Assembly (NCBI GenBank): GCA_944326305.1
Contig: CALVDL010000002.1
Location: 62,001-126,000 of the forward strand
From: an uncultured Bacteroidales bacterium
GTDB lineage: Bacteria > Bacteroidota > Bacteroidia > Bacteroidales > UBA932
DNA: 64,000 nt
Reading direction: 5' to 3'
A program made the position numbers and the translations under genes. Shown in pieces: positions 51,932 through 61,695 of the stretch. Under the pieces are notes generated by a model. That model had not been told where the DNA came from. It searched no databases and worked only from the letters and a program-made list of their open reading frames with translations. Position 1 is the stretch's first letter. Every line of letters begins with the position of its first letter.

Positions 51932-52897
51932 TCACCTTATGACAATCGTGCCTGTCTGCCTGTCATATTCATACGTGAAATCGGCGACCAGCTCCAGCAT
52001 GGACAGGGCGTGGTCTATCCCGTCGGATACCCTGAGCTTGCCCCTGGTATAGCGTATCTCCGGGACCGTGTCCCTGTCTATTATGATGTCTACATCATAT
52101 GCCATCTCAAATTTCTTCATCAACTGGCAGAACGGAACCCCGACTATGTCAATCAGGCCGCTGGTCCAGCATTCTACGGCATCCGGATCTTCTATCTGCT
52201 CCACATAAAGGTGGTCATCCCTCATCTTTACCATCTGGTTCGCCTTCAGGATGTATTCCTCACCTTCACTCAGCTTGTTGGCCACCTTTATGGAACCGCG
52301 CAGGAGAGCGGCGGAGAAATCTTTTGAAGCCTCGTCTACAGTCACATTGAACCTTGTGCCAAGGACGGATATGCGGGATGCGTATGTATCTACGTTGAAA
52401 GGACGGCGGGAATCCTTTGTAACATCGAACAGGACTTCCCCGCTATGTATCTTCACGTCCCTCGACTTCCTTGAGAAGACCGTGGGATACTCCAGCTCGG
52501 TACCCGAATTCAGCCACAGCTTGGTCCCGTCCTCCAGCGTCAGCTCCATGCTCTTGCCGGCAGGGACATATATCGTCTCCATCCTGGCGGAAAGCGAGTC
52601 GAGGGTGCTGTTCCTTGTCCAGAACCACACGCCCAGGACCACCGCGGCAGCCGCAGCCACGGACGAAAGGGCAGCCGCAATCCTGAACAGGCGGCCCCTG
52701 CGGACAGGTCTGGAATTTTCTGCGGCATCCGCTCCTCCATCCCCGTGCAGGAGCATACCCTCGTAGATGAAATGCGCGTCCGAATACTGCCTGGCATGGC
52801 TCTCGTCCGGGTCATCGGCAAGCCATTCCCTTACGAGAGCCTCCTCCTCCGCTGTGGCGGAGCATTTCAGATATTTGATAAGCAGGTAAGTTTCCAT
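51932..52897 (-). CDS. FecR-type anti-sigma factor
   Basis: This codes for 321 residues from ATG 52,897 (METYLLIKYLKCSATAEEEALVREWL). A cytoplasmic N-terminal region binds the ECF sigma factor; a membrane helix spans about 70-95 (IAAALSSVAAAAAVVLGVWFW). The periplasmic part contains the FecR domain (AGKSMELTLEDGTKLWLNSGTELEYP, GEVLFDVTKDSRRPFNV) and the C-terminal domain that meets the SusC STN domain. It is divergent from the ECF gene, and its stop lies 199 bp before the susC start; the SusC start is downstream on the same strand. Confidence 0.93.
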   Translation of the reverse strand: METYLLIKYLKCSATAEEEALVREWLADDPDESHARQYSDAHFIYEGMLLHGDGGADAAENSRPVRRGRLFRIAAALSSVAAAAAVVLGVWFWTRNSTLDSLSARMETIYVPAGKSMELTLEDGTKLWLNSGTELEYPTVFSRKSRDVKIHSGEVLFDVTKDSRRPFNVDTYASRISVLGTRFNVTVDEASKDFSAALLRGSIKVANKLSEGEEYILKANQMVKMRDDHLYVEQIEDPDAVECWTSGLIDIVGVPFCQLMKKFEMAYDVDIIIDRDTVPEIRYTRGKLRVSDGIDHALSMLELVADFTYEYDRQTGTIVIR

Positions 52898-52973
52898 TAT
52901 AAATTTTCGCAAAACATATACATGACACTTATGCAATGAAGTCGGACCCCTGAAAAATAAAAAAAATTCAAAA

Positions 52974-53005
52974 TTTCATTAAGAAATAAATAATTGTTAT
53001 ACTTG
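52974..53005 (+). promoter_or_regulatory. Promoter of the ECF sigma gene
   Basis: TTTC (52,974-52,977), a 20-bp spacer and TATACTTG (52,998-53,005) match the consensus with one deviation in each box. The leader to the ATG at 53,029 is about 20 nt. The divergent FecR gene has no equally clear box. Confidence 0.5.
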
Positions 53006-53028
53006 CAGACTTTTCAAAACCAATTCAG

Positions 53029-53604
53029 ATGACCGGAAATGAACTTTCGCCGCAGGAATTCGGAAGGCTGTTCTCACGCTACAGGGACAAGTTTATCTCT
53101 ATAGCGCGGTCCTATGTCAGGGACGAGCTGACAGCCGAAGACATTGTCGCCGAAAGTTTTACAAATTTCTGGGACAGCCGGGAAAAGATAGTGATAGACA
53201 CAGTCCCCGAGGCCTATATCATGCAGATGGTCAAGAACAAGTGCCTCAACTATCTTAGGGACAAGGCCAACAGGATGCGTATACAGCAGCAGATGCACGA
53301 GGACTCCTACAAGGCGATTATCACTGAAATCGGCGTACTCGGCAAAGACGAGACCGGTCTCATCTTCAGGTCAGACATAGCGGCAATATTCAGGAAACTG
53401 CTCGCCACGGTACCGGAATCCACCCGGGAGATTTTCTTGGCCAGCCGGTTCGAAAGCCTTACATACAATGAAATAGCAGAAAAATACGGTGTCTCTCCCC
53501 GTAAAGTGAAAAGGGAGATACAGCATGTCCTCGAGATCATGCGTACCTCCCTTAAAGATTATCTTCCGCTCCTGCTGGTGCTCTATTCCCTGCTGAACGA
53601 ATAA
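53029..53604 (+). CDS. ECF-type RNA polymerase sigma factor
   Basis: This 191-residue sigma-70 family regulator has region 2 at about 12-55 (FSRYRDKFISIARSYVRDELTAEDIVAESFTNFW) and region 4 at about 125-175 (TREIFLASRFESLTYNEIAEKYGVSPRKVKREI). It likely drives the susC operon when the SusC-STN and FecR signal is released. Its stop overlaps the end of the convergent GH92 gene by 22 bp. ECF and FecR are split divergently rather than in tandem, a point worth noting. Confidence 0.94.
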   Translation: MTGNELSPQEFGRLFSRYRDKFISIARSYVRDELTAEDIVAESFTNFWDSREKIVIDTVPEAYIMQMVKNKCLNYLRDKANRMRIQQQMHEDSYKAIITEIGVLGKDETGLIFRSDIAAIFRKLLATVPESTREIFLASRFESLTYNEIAEKYGVSPRKVKREIQHVLEIMRTSLKDYLPLLLVLYSLLNE

Positions 53605-55892
53605 GGCTTGTCCTCCTCTGCAGTCCCGCGCTTCATGTCAGGGGACGGCGACATGGTGAAGCTGATGTAGGAACCTTTCATCAAGTCACTGTATTTCAGA
53701 TAGTTGTGATTCCACACATGACCGTGGACCTTCATACCCTTGACATACCTGTTCTCAGGGGAGTTGTTCCTGGCCTCGACAGTGACCTTCTTGCCGTTCT
53801 CAAGACTGATGACAGCCTTCCTGAAAAGCGGCGAGCCGATGACGTATTCATCGGACCCGGGGCATACCGGATAGAAGCCCAGGGCGGAGAACACATACCA
53901 TGCGGAGGTCTGTCCGTTGTCCTCGTCCCCGCAGTAGCCGTCCGGAGTGGCGCTGTAGAGCCTGTCCATCACGTCGCGGACATGATACTGGGCTTTCCAC
54001 GGCTCGCCGGCATAGCCGTACAGGTAGATCATGTGCTGGGCAGGCTGGTTGCCGTGGGCGTAATTGCCCATATGGGCCACCTGCATCTCCGTAATCTCAT
54101 GTATGCGTCCACCGTAATACGAGTCATCATATACAGGAGGCACCACGAATACGGAATCCAGCATGGTGCAGAACTCCTTCTCCCCTCCCATAAGGTCAAT
54201 GAGGCCCTGGACATCATGGAATACGGACCATGTATAGTGCCATGCATTGCCCTCTGTGAAAGCATCACCCCATTTGTACGGGCTGAACGGCTCCTGGAAT
54301 GACCCGTCCTCGTTGCGCCCGCGCATGAGCTTCGTGGAAGGGTCGAACACATTCCTGTAGTTCATGGCCCTCGCAGACCATTTCTCCAGCTCGGCTTCAG
54401 GCCGTCCCATCTTCCTGGCTATCTGGAGGATGCACCAGTCATCATAGGCGTATTCAAGAGTCCTTGCCACATTCTCGTTGATCCCCACGTTGTAAGGTAT
54501 GTAGCCAAGTTCATTGTAATACTCGTGGCCGAGACGTCCGGTTGAGCCCACCTGAGGATGGACATGCTCCGTACCGTACTCTATCGCAGAATAGAGCTTA
54601 TCTATACCGCCGGGATAAATGTCCTTCATATATGCGTCAGCCACGACAGAGGCCGAGTTGTTCCCGACCATACATCCGCGGTGACCCGGGCTCGCCCATT
54701 CCGGAAGGAATTCATTCTCCTTTGCGATATTCTCCATTCCCTGCTGTATCTCCTCGTTCACTGACGGATAGACAAGGTTGAGCAGAGGGAAAAGTGCCCT
54801 GAAAGTATCCCAGAAGCCTGTATCGGTATAGAGGTAGCCGCTGCAGACCTCACCGTTGTAAGGGCTGTAGTGCAGGACATTCCCAGTCTCGTCGATCTCA
54901 TAGAACTTCCTCGGGAACAGGACGCTGCGGTAAAGGCATGAGTAGAATGTGCGGTACTGGTCCGTGCTCCCGCCCCCGACCTTTATCCTGCCCAGGACAT
55001 CGTTCCAGAGAGAATACGCGGCATCCCTGACAGCCCCGAAGTCCTTGCCTGACACTTCCTTGAGGTTTGTAAAGGCCTGCTTTTCAGAAATGAAGGATGA
55101 AGCCACATCGACATTGACCTGCTCGTTCCTCACAGTGCGGAACTTCACGACCGCAATGGCATGGTTTCCCTTATGCTCCTGGGCAAAAGAGCCCCCTTCC
55201 TTCACGAGTGTGTCCCCGTCATAGATGCTGAAACTCTCGATAGGCTTGTCGAACTTGAGGACAAACCAGTTGCGGAAATTCTCAGGCACACCTCCGCTGT
55301 TCCTGGTGGTGTAGCCAGTCACGGTATTGGACTCCGGGTCAACCTTTATGTATGAGCCCCTGTCAAAAGCGTCTACCACCACTCCCGAAGTCTCGCTGTC
55401 AGGAAAAGTGAAACGGAATTTTGCTGCCCTGTCAGAAGGGGTGAGCTCCGCATTGATGTCATGGTCGGCCAGATAGACCTGGTAATAGTACGGAGTGGCA
55501 GTCTCCCCCTTGTGGGAGAACCAGCTCGCCCTGTCATTCTCGTTCACCTTCGATGCATCCCTGACCGGCATCACAGAAAACTGGCCGTAGTCATTGATCC
55601 ACGGGGACGGCTGGTGGGTCTGCTTCAGCCCGCGGATCCGATGGGCGTCATACCTGTAAGTCCACCCGTCTCCCATCGGGCCCGTCTGCGGTGTCCAGAA
55701 GTTCATGCCCCACGGGACAGCCGTGGCAGGATAGGTATTTCCGGATGAAAGCGAAAAGTCGGACTGCGTGCCCATCAGTGTAGTGACATAGTCCGCAGGG
55801 TTCTCCACCAGAAGCTCATCGTCCTGCCCCTGTGAGCAGGAGAAGGCCGCAAGCGGGAAGAACAGAGGGACAATAAATCTGGCAAATTTCAT
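53583..55892 (-). CDS. GH92 alpha-mannosidase (lipoprotein), last gene of operon
   Basis: This 769-residue exo-alpha-mannosidase has a lipoprotein-like signal (LAAFSC, Cys19) and the GH92 layout: N-terminal beta-sandwich and (alpha/alpha)6 domain. The general acid Glu547 (FTEGNAWHYTW) and the metal-base region GDEDNGQTSAWY (Asp656, Asp658) are intact, as in calcium-dependent GH92 enzymes. It removes terminal alpha-linked mannose, probably in the periplasm or at the surface. It is 96 bp after the middle GH92 gene, and its stop overlaps the ECF gene. Confidence 0.93.
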   Translation of the reverse strand: MKFARFIVPLFFPLAAFSCSQGQDDELLVENPADYVTTLMGTQSDFSLSSGNTYPATAVPWGMNFWTPQTGPMGDGWTYRYDAHRIRGLKQTHQPSPWINDYGQFSVMPVRDASKVNENDRASWFSHKGETATPYYYQVYLADHDINAELTPSDRAAKFRFTFPDSETSGVVVDAFDRGSYIKVDPESNTVTGYTTRNSGGVPENFRNWFVLKFDKPIESFSIYDGDTLVKEGGSFAQEHKGNHAIAVVKFRTVRNEQVNVDVASSFISEKQAFTNLKEVSGKDFGAVRDAAYSLWNDVLGRIKVGGGSTDQYRTFYSCLYRSVLFPRKFYEIDETGNVLHYSPYNGEVCSGYLYTDTGFWDTFRALFPLLNLVYPSVNEEIQQGMENIAKENEFLPEWASPGHRGCMVGNNSASVVADAYMKDIYPGGIDKLYSAIEYGTEHVHPQVGSTGRLGHEYYNELGYIPYNVGINENVARTLEYAYDDWCILQIARKMGRPEAELEKWSARAMNYRNVFDPSTKLMRGRNEDGSFQEPFSPYKWGDAFTEGNAWHYTWSVFHDVQGLIDLMGGEKEFCTMLDSVFVVPPVYDDSYYGGRIHEITEMQVAHMGNYAHGNQPAQHMIYLYGYAGEPWKAQYHVRDVMDRLYSATPDGYCGDEDNGQTSAWYVFSALGFYPVCPGSDEYVIGSPLFRKAVISLENGKKVTVEARNNSPENRYVKGMKVHGHVWNHNYLKYSDLMKGSYISFTMSPSPDMKRGTAEEDKPYSFSRE

Positions 55893-55988
55893 ACTGTGTC
55901 GGTATTTGGCGCCACACCGGCGCTCAGATTGTAATTTATTGTATTATAATATATTATCTTATCAATATTTTACAGACTCTGGCAGGGG

Positions 55989-58184
55989 CTAAAACTCCTT
56001 CGGCTCCGGCCCCATCGTGAATTCCAGTACGTTGCCGGCCTTGATGTCCTTGAAGTCGATGTAAAGGTGGCTGTACGGCTGTCCGTTGAGGGTGACGCTC
56101 TGGATATAGATGTTCTCCGGGCTGTTGTCCCTTGTCCTGACGACAAATTCACCTCCAGGGACCTTTACGGACGCCTGGTCAAACAGCGGTGAGCCGAACC
56201 AGAACCTGCCGCCGGCCTCAGTCTGGTAGAAGCCCAGCGACGAGAGGACATACCATGCGGACATCTGGCCTACATCCTCGTTGCCGGAAAGTCCGTCAGG
56301 GGCATCATGATACATGGTGGAGAGCACCTGCCTTGCCTTCTCCGCAGTCTTCCACGGCTGACCCGCAATGGTATAGAAATAGATGATGTGGTGGCTCGGC
56401 TCGTTCCCGTGGGCATACTGTCCGATAAGTCCCGATATGTCAGGGGAAGAATTGCCTCCTTCTACATCAGAGGAAACGATGAAAAGGGAATCGAGCTTGG
56501 AGAGGAAGGCCTCCTTGGAGCCGAAGCAGCCCACGAGCCCTTCGAAATCATGCGGGGCGAGCCATGTATATTGCCATGCGTTACCCTCGCAGTAGTCATC
56601 GGCACGGTGTGTCGAGGCGAACGGGCTGAAAGGTGTCCTGAAATTCCCCTTTGAGTCCTTCCCCCTCATGAATCCGGTCTGAGGGTCGAAGAAGTGGCGG
56701 TATGAATGGCTGCGCTCCAGGAAATACTCATAGTCCTCTGTCTTCCCGAGCATCTTTGCCACATCGGCCACAGCCCCGTCGGCTATGGCATATTCCATGT
56801 CATATGCAACAGCCTCGTTGAAAAGGTCGCACGGGATATACCCGTACTTCATCCTCAGGTCCTGTCCCCTGTCCGGACGCATAGCCGAATTCTTGAGAGC
56901 CTCGAAAGCCTGTTCGGTGTCAGTCCCGCCGAAGCCTTTCAGCACCGCGTCTGCAAAGGCTATGACTCCAGGGTTTCCTACCATGCAGTCCGTCTCGCAC
57001 CCCATCAGGTGCCATACAGGGAGCTTGCCCTGCTGTCTGTAGATGTTGAGCATGGTCTTCACGATGTCCGGCATCTTCTCCTGATGGATAATGGTCATCA
57101 GAGGCATAGCCGCCCTGTATGTGTCCCACAATGAAAATGTGGTATAGTTAGTGAAGCCCTCAGGGGCGTGGTTCCTGTGGTCCGCGCCATAATAGCTGCC
57201 GTCCGCATCAGAGAATACCGACGGGGCTATCATCGTATGGTACAATGCAGTATAGAAGATTTTCCGCAAGGACTCGTCTGCCGTCTCTATCCTGATCTTC
57301 GACAGCTCGGTGTTCCATGCTGCGTCAGCGGCCTGTGCGGTGGCGTCAAAGTCCCAGCCCGGAAGCTCGGCCTCCATATTCTTCCTGGCACCCTCGATGC
57401 TGACAGGAGAAAGGGCCACCTTGAGGAGCACCTGCTCTCCGTCGGCCGTACTGAAGGACGCACGGCCATACATATCCTTCTCCCCGGCAAGAGTGAAAGA
57501 TTCGAACGGCTTTGAGAACTCGGCCACGAAATAGACCCTCTGGTCAGAAGCCCAGCCCTTTGAATAGCGGAAGCCTTCGATCCTCGTATTGCCGACAGCC
57601 TTCATCTCTGTAGAGGTGGCTGCATCCCAGCACCCCCCGTTCTGCAGGTCGAACACCAGCGCGGCCTGGTCCGAAGCCGGGAATGTGTATCTGTGCAGTC
57701 CCACACGCGCCGTGGCGGTCATCTCGGCCGTCACTCCGTACCGGGTGAGCGGGACACTGTAGTATCCGGGGCGGCTTACCTCCCTGGAACGGTCCGCATA
57801 CGACCACATGCCTGATTCCTGGTCGTCCTCCGTCCCCCGGGCATAGGTGACATCTCCGGTGACCGGCATGACAGTGATGTCAAAAAGGTCCCCAATCCCG
57901 GTCCCGCTCAGATGTGTATGCGAGAAACCGATGACGGTCGAGTCGCTCTCATGATATCCCGAGCACCAGTCCCAGTCCTGAGGAATGCTCGTAGGGCCCA
58001 GCTGGACATATCCGAAAGGGACATTGGCTCCCACGAACACATGTCCGTGGCCTCCGGTACCGATTTTCGTGTCCACATAATCCGTAAACTTCTCCTGCGT
58101 GGAGATGGCGGCACCCGAGCATCCGGCAAACGCCGCAGCCGCACACAGCAGCAGGGATGATTTGAATAAATGATTTGCCTTCAT
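55989..58184 (-). CDS. GH92 alpha-mannosidase (lipoprotein), middle of operon
   Basis: This 731-residue GH92 enzyme has a lipobox FAGC (Cys22), the substrate-binding THLSGTG (90-96), a general-acid motif CEGNAWQYTW and the calcium/base motif SGNEDVGQMSAWY. The layout is close to BT3990-type alpha-1,2-mannosidases, though linkage cannot be read off the sequence. An unusual nested hairpin (58,214-58,289) precedes it, 30 bp before the start. Confidence 0.94.
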   Translation of the reverse strand: MKANHLFKSSLLLCAAAAFAGCSGAAISTQEKFTDYVDTKIGTGGHGHVFVGANVPFGYVQLGPTSIPQDWDWCSGYHESDSTVIGFSHTHLSGTGIGDLFDITVMPVTGDVTYARGTEDDQESGMWSYADRSREVSRPGYYSVPLTRYGVTAEMTATARVGLHRYTFPASDQAALVFDLQNGGCWDAATSTEMKAVGNTRIEGFRYSKGWASDQRVYFVAEFSKPFESFTLAGEKDMYGRASFSTADGEQVLLKVALSPVSIEGARKNMEAELPGWDFDATAQAADAAWNTELSKIRIETADESLRKIFYTALYHTMIAPSVFSDADGSYYGADHRNHAPEGFTNYTTFSLWDTYRAAMPLMTIIHQEKMPDIVKTMLNIYRQQGKLPVWHLMGCETDCMVGNPGVIAFADAVLKGFGGTDTEQAFEALKNSAMRPDRGQDLRMKYGYIPCDLFNEAVAYDMEYAIADGAVADVAKMLGKTEDYEYFLERSHSYRHFFDPQTGFMRGKDSKGNFRTPFSPFASTHRADDYCEGNAWQYTWLAPHDFEGLVGCFGSKEAFLSKLDSLFIVSSDVEGGNSSPDISGLIGQYAHGNEPSHHIIYFYTIAGQPWKTAEKARQVLSTMYHDAPDGLSGNEDVGQMSAWYVLSSLGFYQTEAGGRFWFGSPLFDQASVKVPGGEFVVRTRDNSPENIYIQSVTLNGQPYSHLYIDFKDIKAGNVLEFTMGPEPKEF

Positions 58185-58213
58185 TATATTATAATATTTA
58201 TTTGAATCAGTTC

Positions 58214-58289
58214 AGAAGCTGTTTTAAGAAACTGTTTTGAATTTTCATAAAATTTCAAAACAGTTTCTAAATTTTTCAAAACCGCTTCT
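58214..58289. repeat. Nested inverted repeats between two GH92 genes
   Basis: An inner pair of 15-bp arms (58,227-58,241 and 58,254-58,268, AGAAACTG...) sits inside an outer 12-bp pair (58,214-58,225 and 58,278-58,289, one mismatch). Together they can form a very stable stem. It lies between two GH92 genes that look like one operon, so it may modulate transcript stability or partial termination. The rest of the 145-bp gap is AT-rich and holds no gene. Confidence 0.8.
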
Positions 58290-58329
58290 TAAAAATCGAG
58301 GACAATGCTGCAGGGCTGCTGCGCAGGCC

Positions 58330-60603
58330 CTAACGGCAGTCGAATACAAGACGGCCGCCGCCAAACATTTCATCGTGCCCTATACGGAATCCCCTGAAAG
58401 GCTTTCCGCCAAGTGTGACGCCTTTTATGTAGCCGTCCCCATCCTTCTCTATCACAAAACTTTCAGTACCGTAATATTCGGGATCAAGATCAAGTTCGAC
58501 CCTGTCAAAGACAGGGGCTGTCAGCGTATAGTGAGGCTCGCCGGGACAGTCCGGGTAGAAACCCATCATGGAGAATACGGCCCATGCAGACATTGTACCT
58601 GTATCGTCATTGCCCGGGATGCCGTCAGGCTCCGGCCTGTAATACTTTTCAAGAAGCTCCTTCACGGTCTTCTGCGTCCGCCATTCCTCCCCCTTGAAAT
58701 AGCTGAAAAGGTATGGGTATGCGATGTCCGGTTCATTGGCCGGGTCGTACAGGCCTTCATCAAAGACCATCTGGAGCTTATCGACGAACTTCTTCTTTCC
58801 GCCCATCAGCTTTGCAAGCCCCTGCACGTCATGCGGGACATAGAATGTGTAGTTCCACGCGCTGCCTTCATGGAATCCGGGGGCGGTCTCGAAATTCTCG
58901 CCCTGGCGCGGGTTGAACGGGGAATAGAATGTCCCGTCCATGTTCAGCGGCCTCAATGTCCCGTACTCTGGACAGTAATAATGCCTGTACCCGAGGGACG
59001 CCTCCCTGAAACGCTCTGCGTCCCCGCTGTGCCCGAGGGAATCGGCAAGAAGGGAAAGGGCATGATCGGCGATATAGTATTCAAGGGCATGGGAGACGGC
59101 ATTGTCGCCCGAAAGGTCGGCAGCGAACACCCCCAGAGGGATGTACCCGCGCTCGATATAAGGATCTATGTCGGGCCGCATCCTGTTCTGCGCCCCCGGT
59201 GTGGTGGCGGACTTGACAAAAGCGCGGTAGGCCGTCTCTATATCAAAGTCCTTCAGTCCCTTGAACCAGGTGTCGGCTATGACCGGGATGGCAGGGTCAC
59301 CCTCCATGGTGAATGTCTCCCTGCCGTACAGCTCCCATTTCGGCATCCAGCCCCATTCCTCATATATGCCTATCATGGAGCGCACCATATCGAGCTGCCT
59401 GTCAGGATAGAGAAGGGTCATCAGCTGGTGGAGGTTACGGTATGTGTCCCACAGCGAGAACACCGTATACCTGTTCTCCCCTTCCGGGACCTTGCCCACT
59501 CCGTCGCTCTCCATCAGGGGATATTCCCCGTTGACATCATTGAGAATATTCGGGTGTATCAGTGCATGGTAGAGCCCGGTGTAGAATACAGTCTTCTGGG
59601 CATCCGTTCCGCCCTGCACCCTGATTTTAGACAGGTCCCTTTCCCACTGGGCCGCAGCACGGGAGCGGACCGCATCGAAGTCAAAGCCTTCCTGCTCCGC
59701 ATCCAGGTTCTCCCGGGCGTTCTCCGTGCTCACGAAAGACACGCCCATCTGCACCTGGATCTGCTCACCTTCTTCCGTATCGAAACTGAACCAGCAGCCT
59801 ATGTCGTCCCCGGCCAGCTCGCGGCCGTAACGTGTGTAAAGCTTGTATTTCCCGTTGTCCGGGGTCCATTCAGCCTCCACGCCGGTCATCGGCCTCTGCT
59901 TTTTCCAGAAGCCTGAAGCCTTCGGGGCCTTGCTGACCCTCATGACGAAATAGATCGGGAACACCGCCTGCGGGTTGTAGCAGAAGGTACCCAGCAGCCT
60001 CATGCCCTCTATCTCGGTGTCGCTCACCTTGCGGACCATGGCGCCGGTCTCGTTGGTGAGCCCCTCCCCGAGATTCAGCAGGATATGCCCCTCGCCTCCA
60101 GGGAAAGTATACCTCTCTGCGGAAGTCCTTGGAGTGGCAGTCACCTCGGTCTTTATGCCGTATGAGGTCAGCACATTGGTATAATATCCAGGCTCGGCAT
60201 GCTCGTCCGTATACTCGGAACCGTATATATGGTAGTCCACCTGGAGCGGGCCTGCCGAAGGCATTGTCAGCAGGGCGCCGAGCTCAGGGCAGCCCACACC
60301 GCTCAGGTTCACATGGGAGAATCCAGTGAAGAACCTGTTCTCGAATGTATAGGGAGTCGACCACCACCTGCTGTCCTTGTCCCATGCATTGAGCTGCGAG
60401 CCCATCACATTGAACGGGGAGACGGACATCAGGCCGTTGGGGCATACGGCTCCGGGGTTGGTGGTGCCGAAATTCGTCGTACCTATGAAAGGGTCGACAT
60501 ACCGGGAAACGCCCTCCCCGTCCGGACCGGAGGCGGCAGAATTCATGCAGAGCATGCCGGAAGAAAGGGCAGTCGCGGCCAGGGCCAATAGCTTGAGTTT
60601 CAT
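58330..60603 (-). CDS. GH92 alpha-mannosidase, first of three
   Basis: This codes for 757 residues from ATG 60,603 (MKLKLLALAATALSSGMLC); an earlier reading includes an extra Met that is less likely. It has a signal peptide, substrate motif SHVNLSGVGC, general acid region HEGSAWNYTF, and the base region GNDDTGTMSAWA, where the second Gln-position and a Tyr differ from the two other copies. Those differences suggest a divergent linkage preference. It follows GH130 by 8 bp. Confidence 0.92.
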   Translation of the reverse strand: MKLKLLALAATALSSGMLCMNSAASGPDGEGVSRYVDPFIGTTNFGTTNPGAVCPNGLMSVSPFNVMGSQLNAWDKDSRWWSTPYTFENRFFTGFSHVNLSGVGCPELGALLTMPSAGPLQVDYHIYGSEYTDEHAEPGYYTNVLTSYGIKTEVTATPRTSAERYTFPGGEGHILLNLGEGLTNETGAMVRKVSDTEIEGMRLLGTFCYNPQAVFPIYFVMRVSKAPKASGFWKKQRPMTGVEAEWTPDNGKYKLYTRYGRELAGDDIGCWFSFDTEEGEQIQVQMGVSFVSTENARENLDAEQEGFDFDAVRSRAAAQWERDLSKIRVQGGTDAQKTVFYTGLYHALIHPNILNDVNGEYPLMESDGVGKVPEGENRYTVFSLWDTYRNLHQLMTLLYPDRQLDMVRSMIGIYEEWGWMPKWELYGRETFTMEGDPAIPVIADTWFKGLKDFDIETAYRAFVKSATTPGAQNRMRPDIDPYIERGYIPLGVFAADLSGDNAVSHALEYYIADHALSLLADSLGHSGDAERFREASLGYRHYYCPEYGTLRPLNMDGTFYSPFNPRQGENFETAPGFHEGSAWNYTFYVPHDVQGLAKLMGGKKKFVDKLQMVFDEGLYDPANEPDIAYPYLFSYFKGEEWRTQKTVKELLEKYYRPEPDGIPGNDDTGTMSAWAVFSMMGFYPDCPGEPHYTLTAPVFDRVELDLDPEYYGTESFVIEKDGDGYIKGVTLGGKPFRGFRIGHDEMFGGGRLVFDCR

Positions 60604-60611
60604 AAACAATG

Positions 60612-61613
60612 TCAAAGTATGCTCGTCTTCTTTGTAAAATCGATGATTTCAGGGATATACCCGAAAGCCAGTCCCGTGACAGTGTCTGCACAGCCGTAAT
60701 ACACGGCCACACGTCCGGTATGCGCATCGTGCAGGGCGGCGCAAGGGAAGGTCACGTTAGGCACGTCCCCCATACACTCGTAGTCCTTCTGCGGGGAAAT
60801 GAGGTACGGGCCGCTGCGGGCAACCACCTTCCACGGCTGCTCCAGGTCGAGGAGGGCGGAACCGAACGAATAGACATACCCGTTGCAGGAATGCAGCACA
60901 CCGTGATAGAACATCAGCCATCCTTCAGAAGTCTCGATAGGGATAGGGCCTGCACCTATCTTCATGCACTGCCATGCACTCACCTCGAACGGTGCGGGGG
61001 CCATCACATGACGGTGGTGCCCCCAGTACTCGAGGTCGGGGGACTCTGAATAGAATATGTCACCGAACGCAGTATGCCCCGTATCGCTCGGACGCGAAAG
61101 CATGGCGAAATTCCCGTTGATCTTCCTCGGGAACATCACCCCGTTCCTGTTGTAAGGGAGGAAGGCGTTCTCAACCTGGTGGAAAGTCTCGAAGTCCTCG
61201 GTCCACGCAATCCCGATGGTCGGGCCGTGGTAGCCGTTGCACCATGTGACATAATACCTGTCCTCTATCTTGCATACGCGGGGGTCATACCCGTAGACCC
61301 ATTCGCCTATCTCCTTGTCATCGCACTGGAATTCGAGCTTTTCAGGGTTGATGTCCCACTTCAGGCCGTCCTTTGAAAAGCCCACATGCAGGCGCATGCG
61401 CCTGTTGGTGTCGTCACAGCGGAACACTCCGGCGAAGCCGTCCTTGAAAGGGACTACGGCGGAGTTGAATATGCTGTTCGAGGCCGGAAGAAGGTCCCTC
61501 GGGATTACAGGGTTGGCTGAATATCTCCACATCACGGCGGAAGACCCGGCCGGACGGTCCTCCCACGGCATGTTAGGGAGAGGGTTGCCGGAAATCTTTA
61601 TTTCTTTGCTCAT
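60612..61613 (-). CDS. GH130 beta-1,4-mannosyl-GlcNAc phosphorylase
   Basis: This codes for 333 residues from ATG 61,613 ([21 protein letters not shown]); the TTG two codons earlier is not used. There is no signal peptide, so it is cytoplasmic. The catalytic Asp110 is in YGYDPRV. It resembles UhgbMP-type GH130 enzymes, which convert Man-beta-1,4-GlcNAc and phosphate into mannose-1-phosphate and GlcNAc, the last step of N-glycan core breakdown. It lies between the MFS transporter and GH92 genes, a classical arrangement. Confidence 0.92.
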   Translation of the reverse strand: MSKEIKISGNPLPNMPWEDRPAGSSAVMWRYSANPVIPRDLLPASNSIFNSAVVPFKDGFAGVFRCDDTNRRMRLHVGFSKDGLKWDINPEKLEFQCDDKEIGEWVYGYDPRVCKIEDRYYVTWCNGYHGPTIGIAWTEDFETFHQVENAFLPYNRNGVMFPRKINGNFAMLSRPSDTGHTAFGDIFYSESPDLEYWGHHRHVMAPAPFEVSAWQCMKIGAGPIPIETSEGWLMFYHGVLHSCNGYVYSFGSALLDLEQPWKVVARSGPYLISPQKDYECMGDVPNVTFPCAALHDAHTGRVAVYYGCADTVTGLAFGYIPEIIDFTKKTSIL

Positions 61614-61695
61614 TGTCAATATAATTTAATGGTTGATAGATAATTCGTGTACAAAGATAATGTACGGCAATATACCGTACAATGCTTATTTATAA

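Noticed and set aside
58237..59916. Long plus-strand frame of 559 codons
   Set aside because: Antisense to a GH92 gene with intact active-site motifs; no domain recognised.
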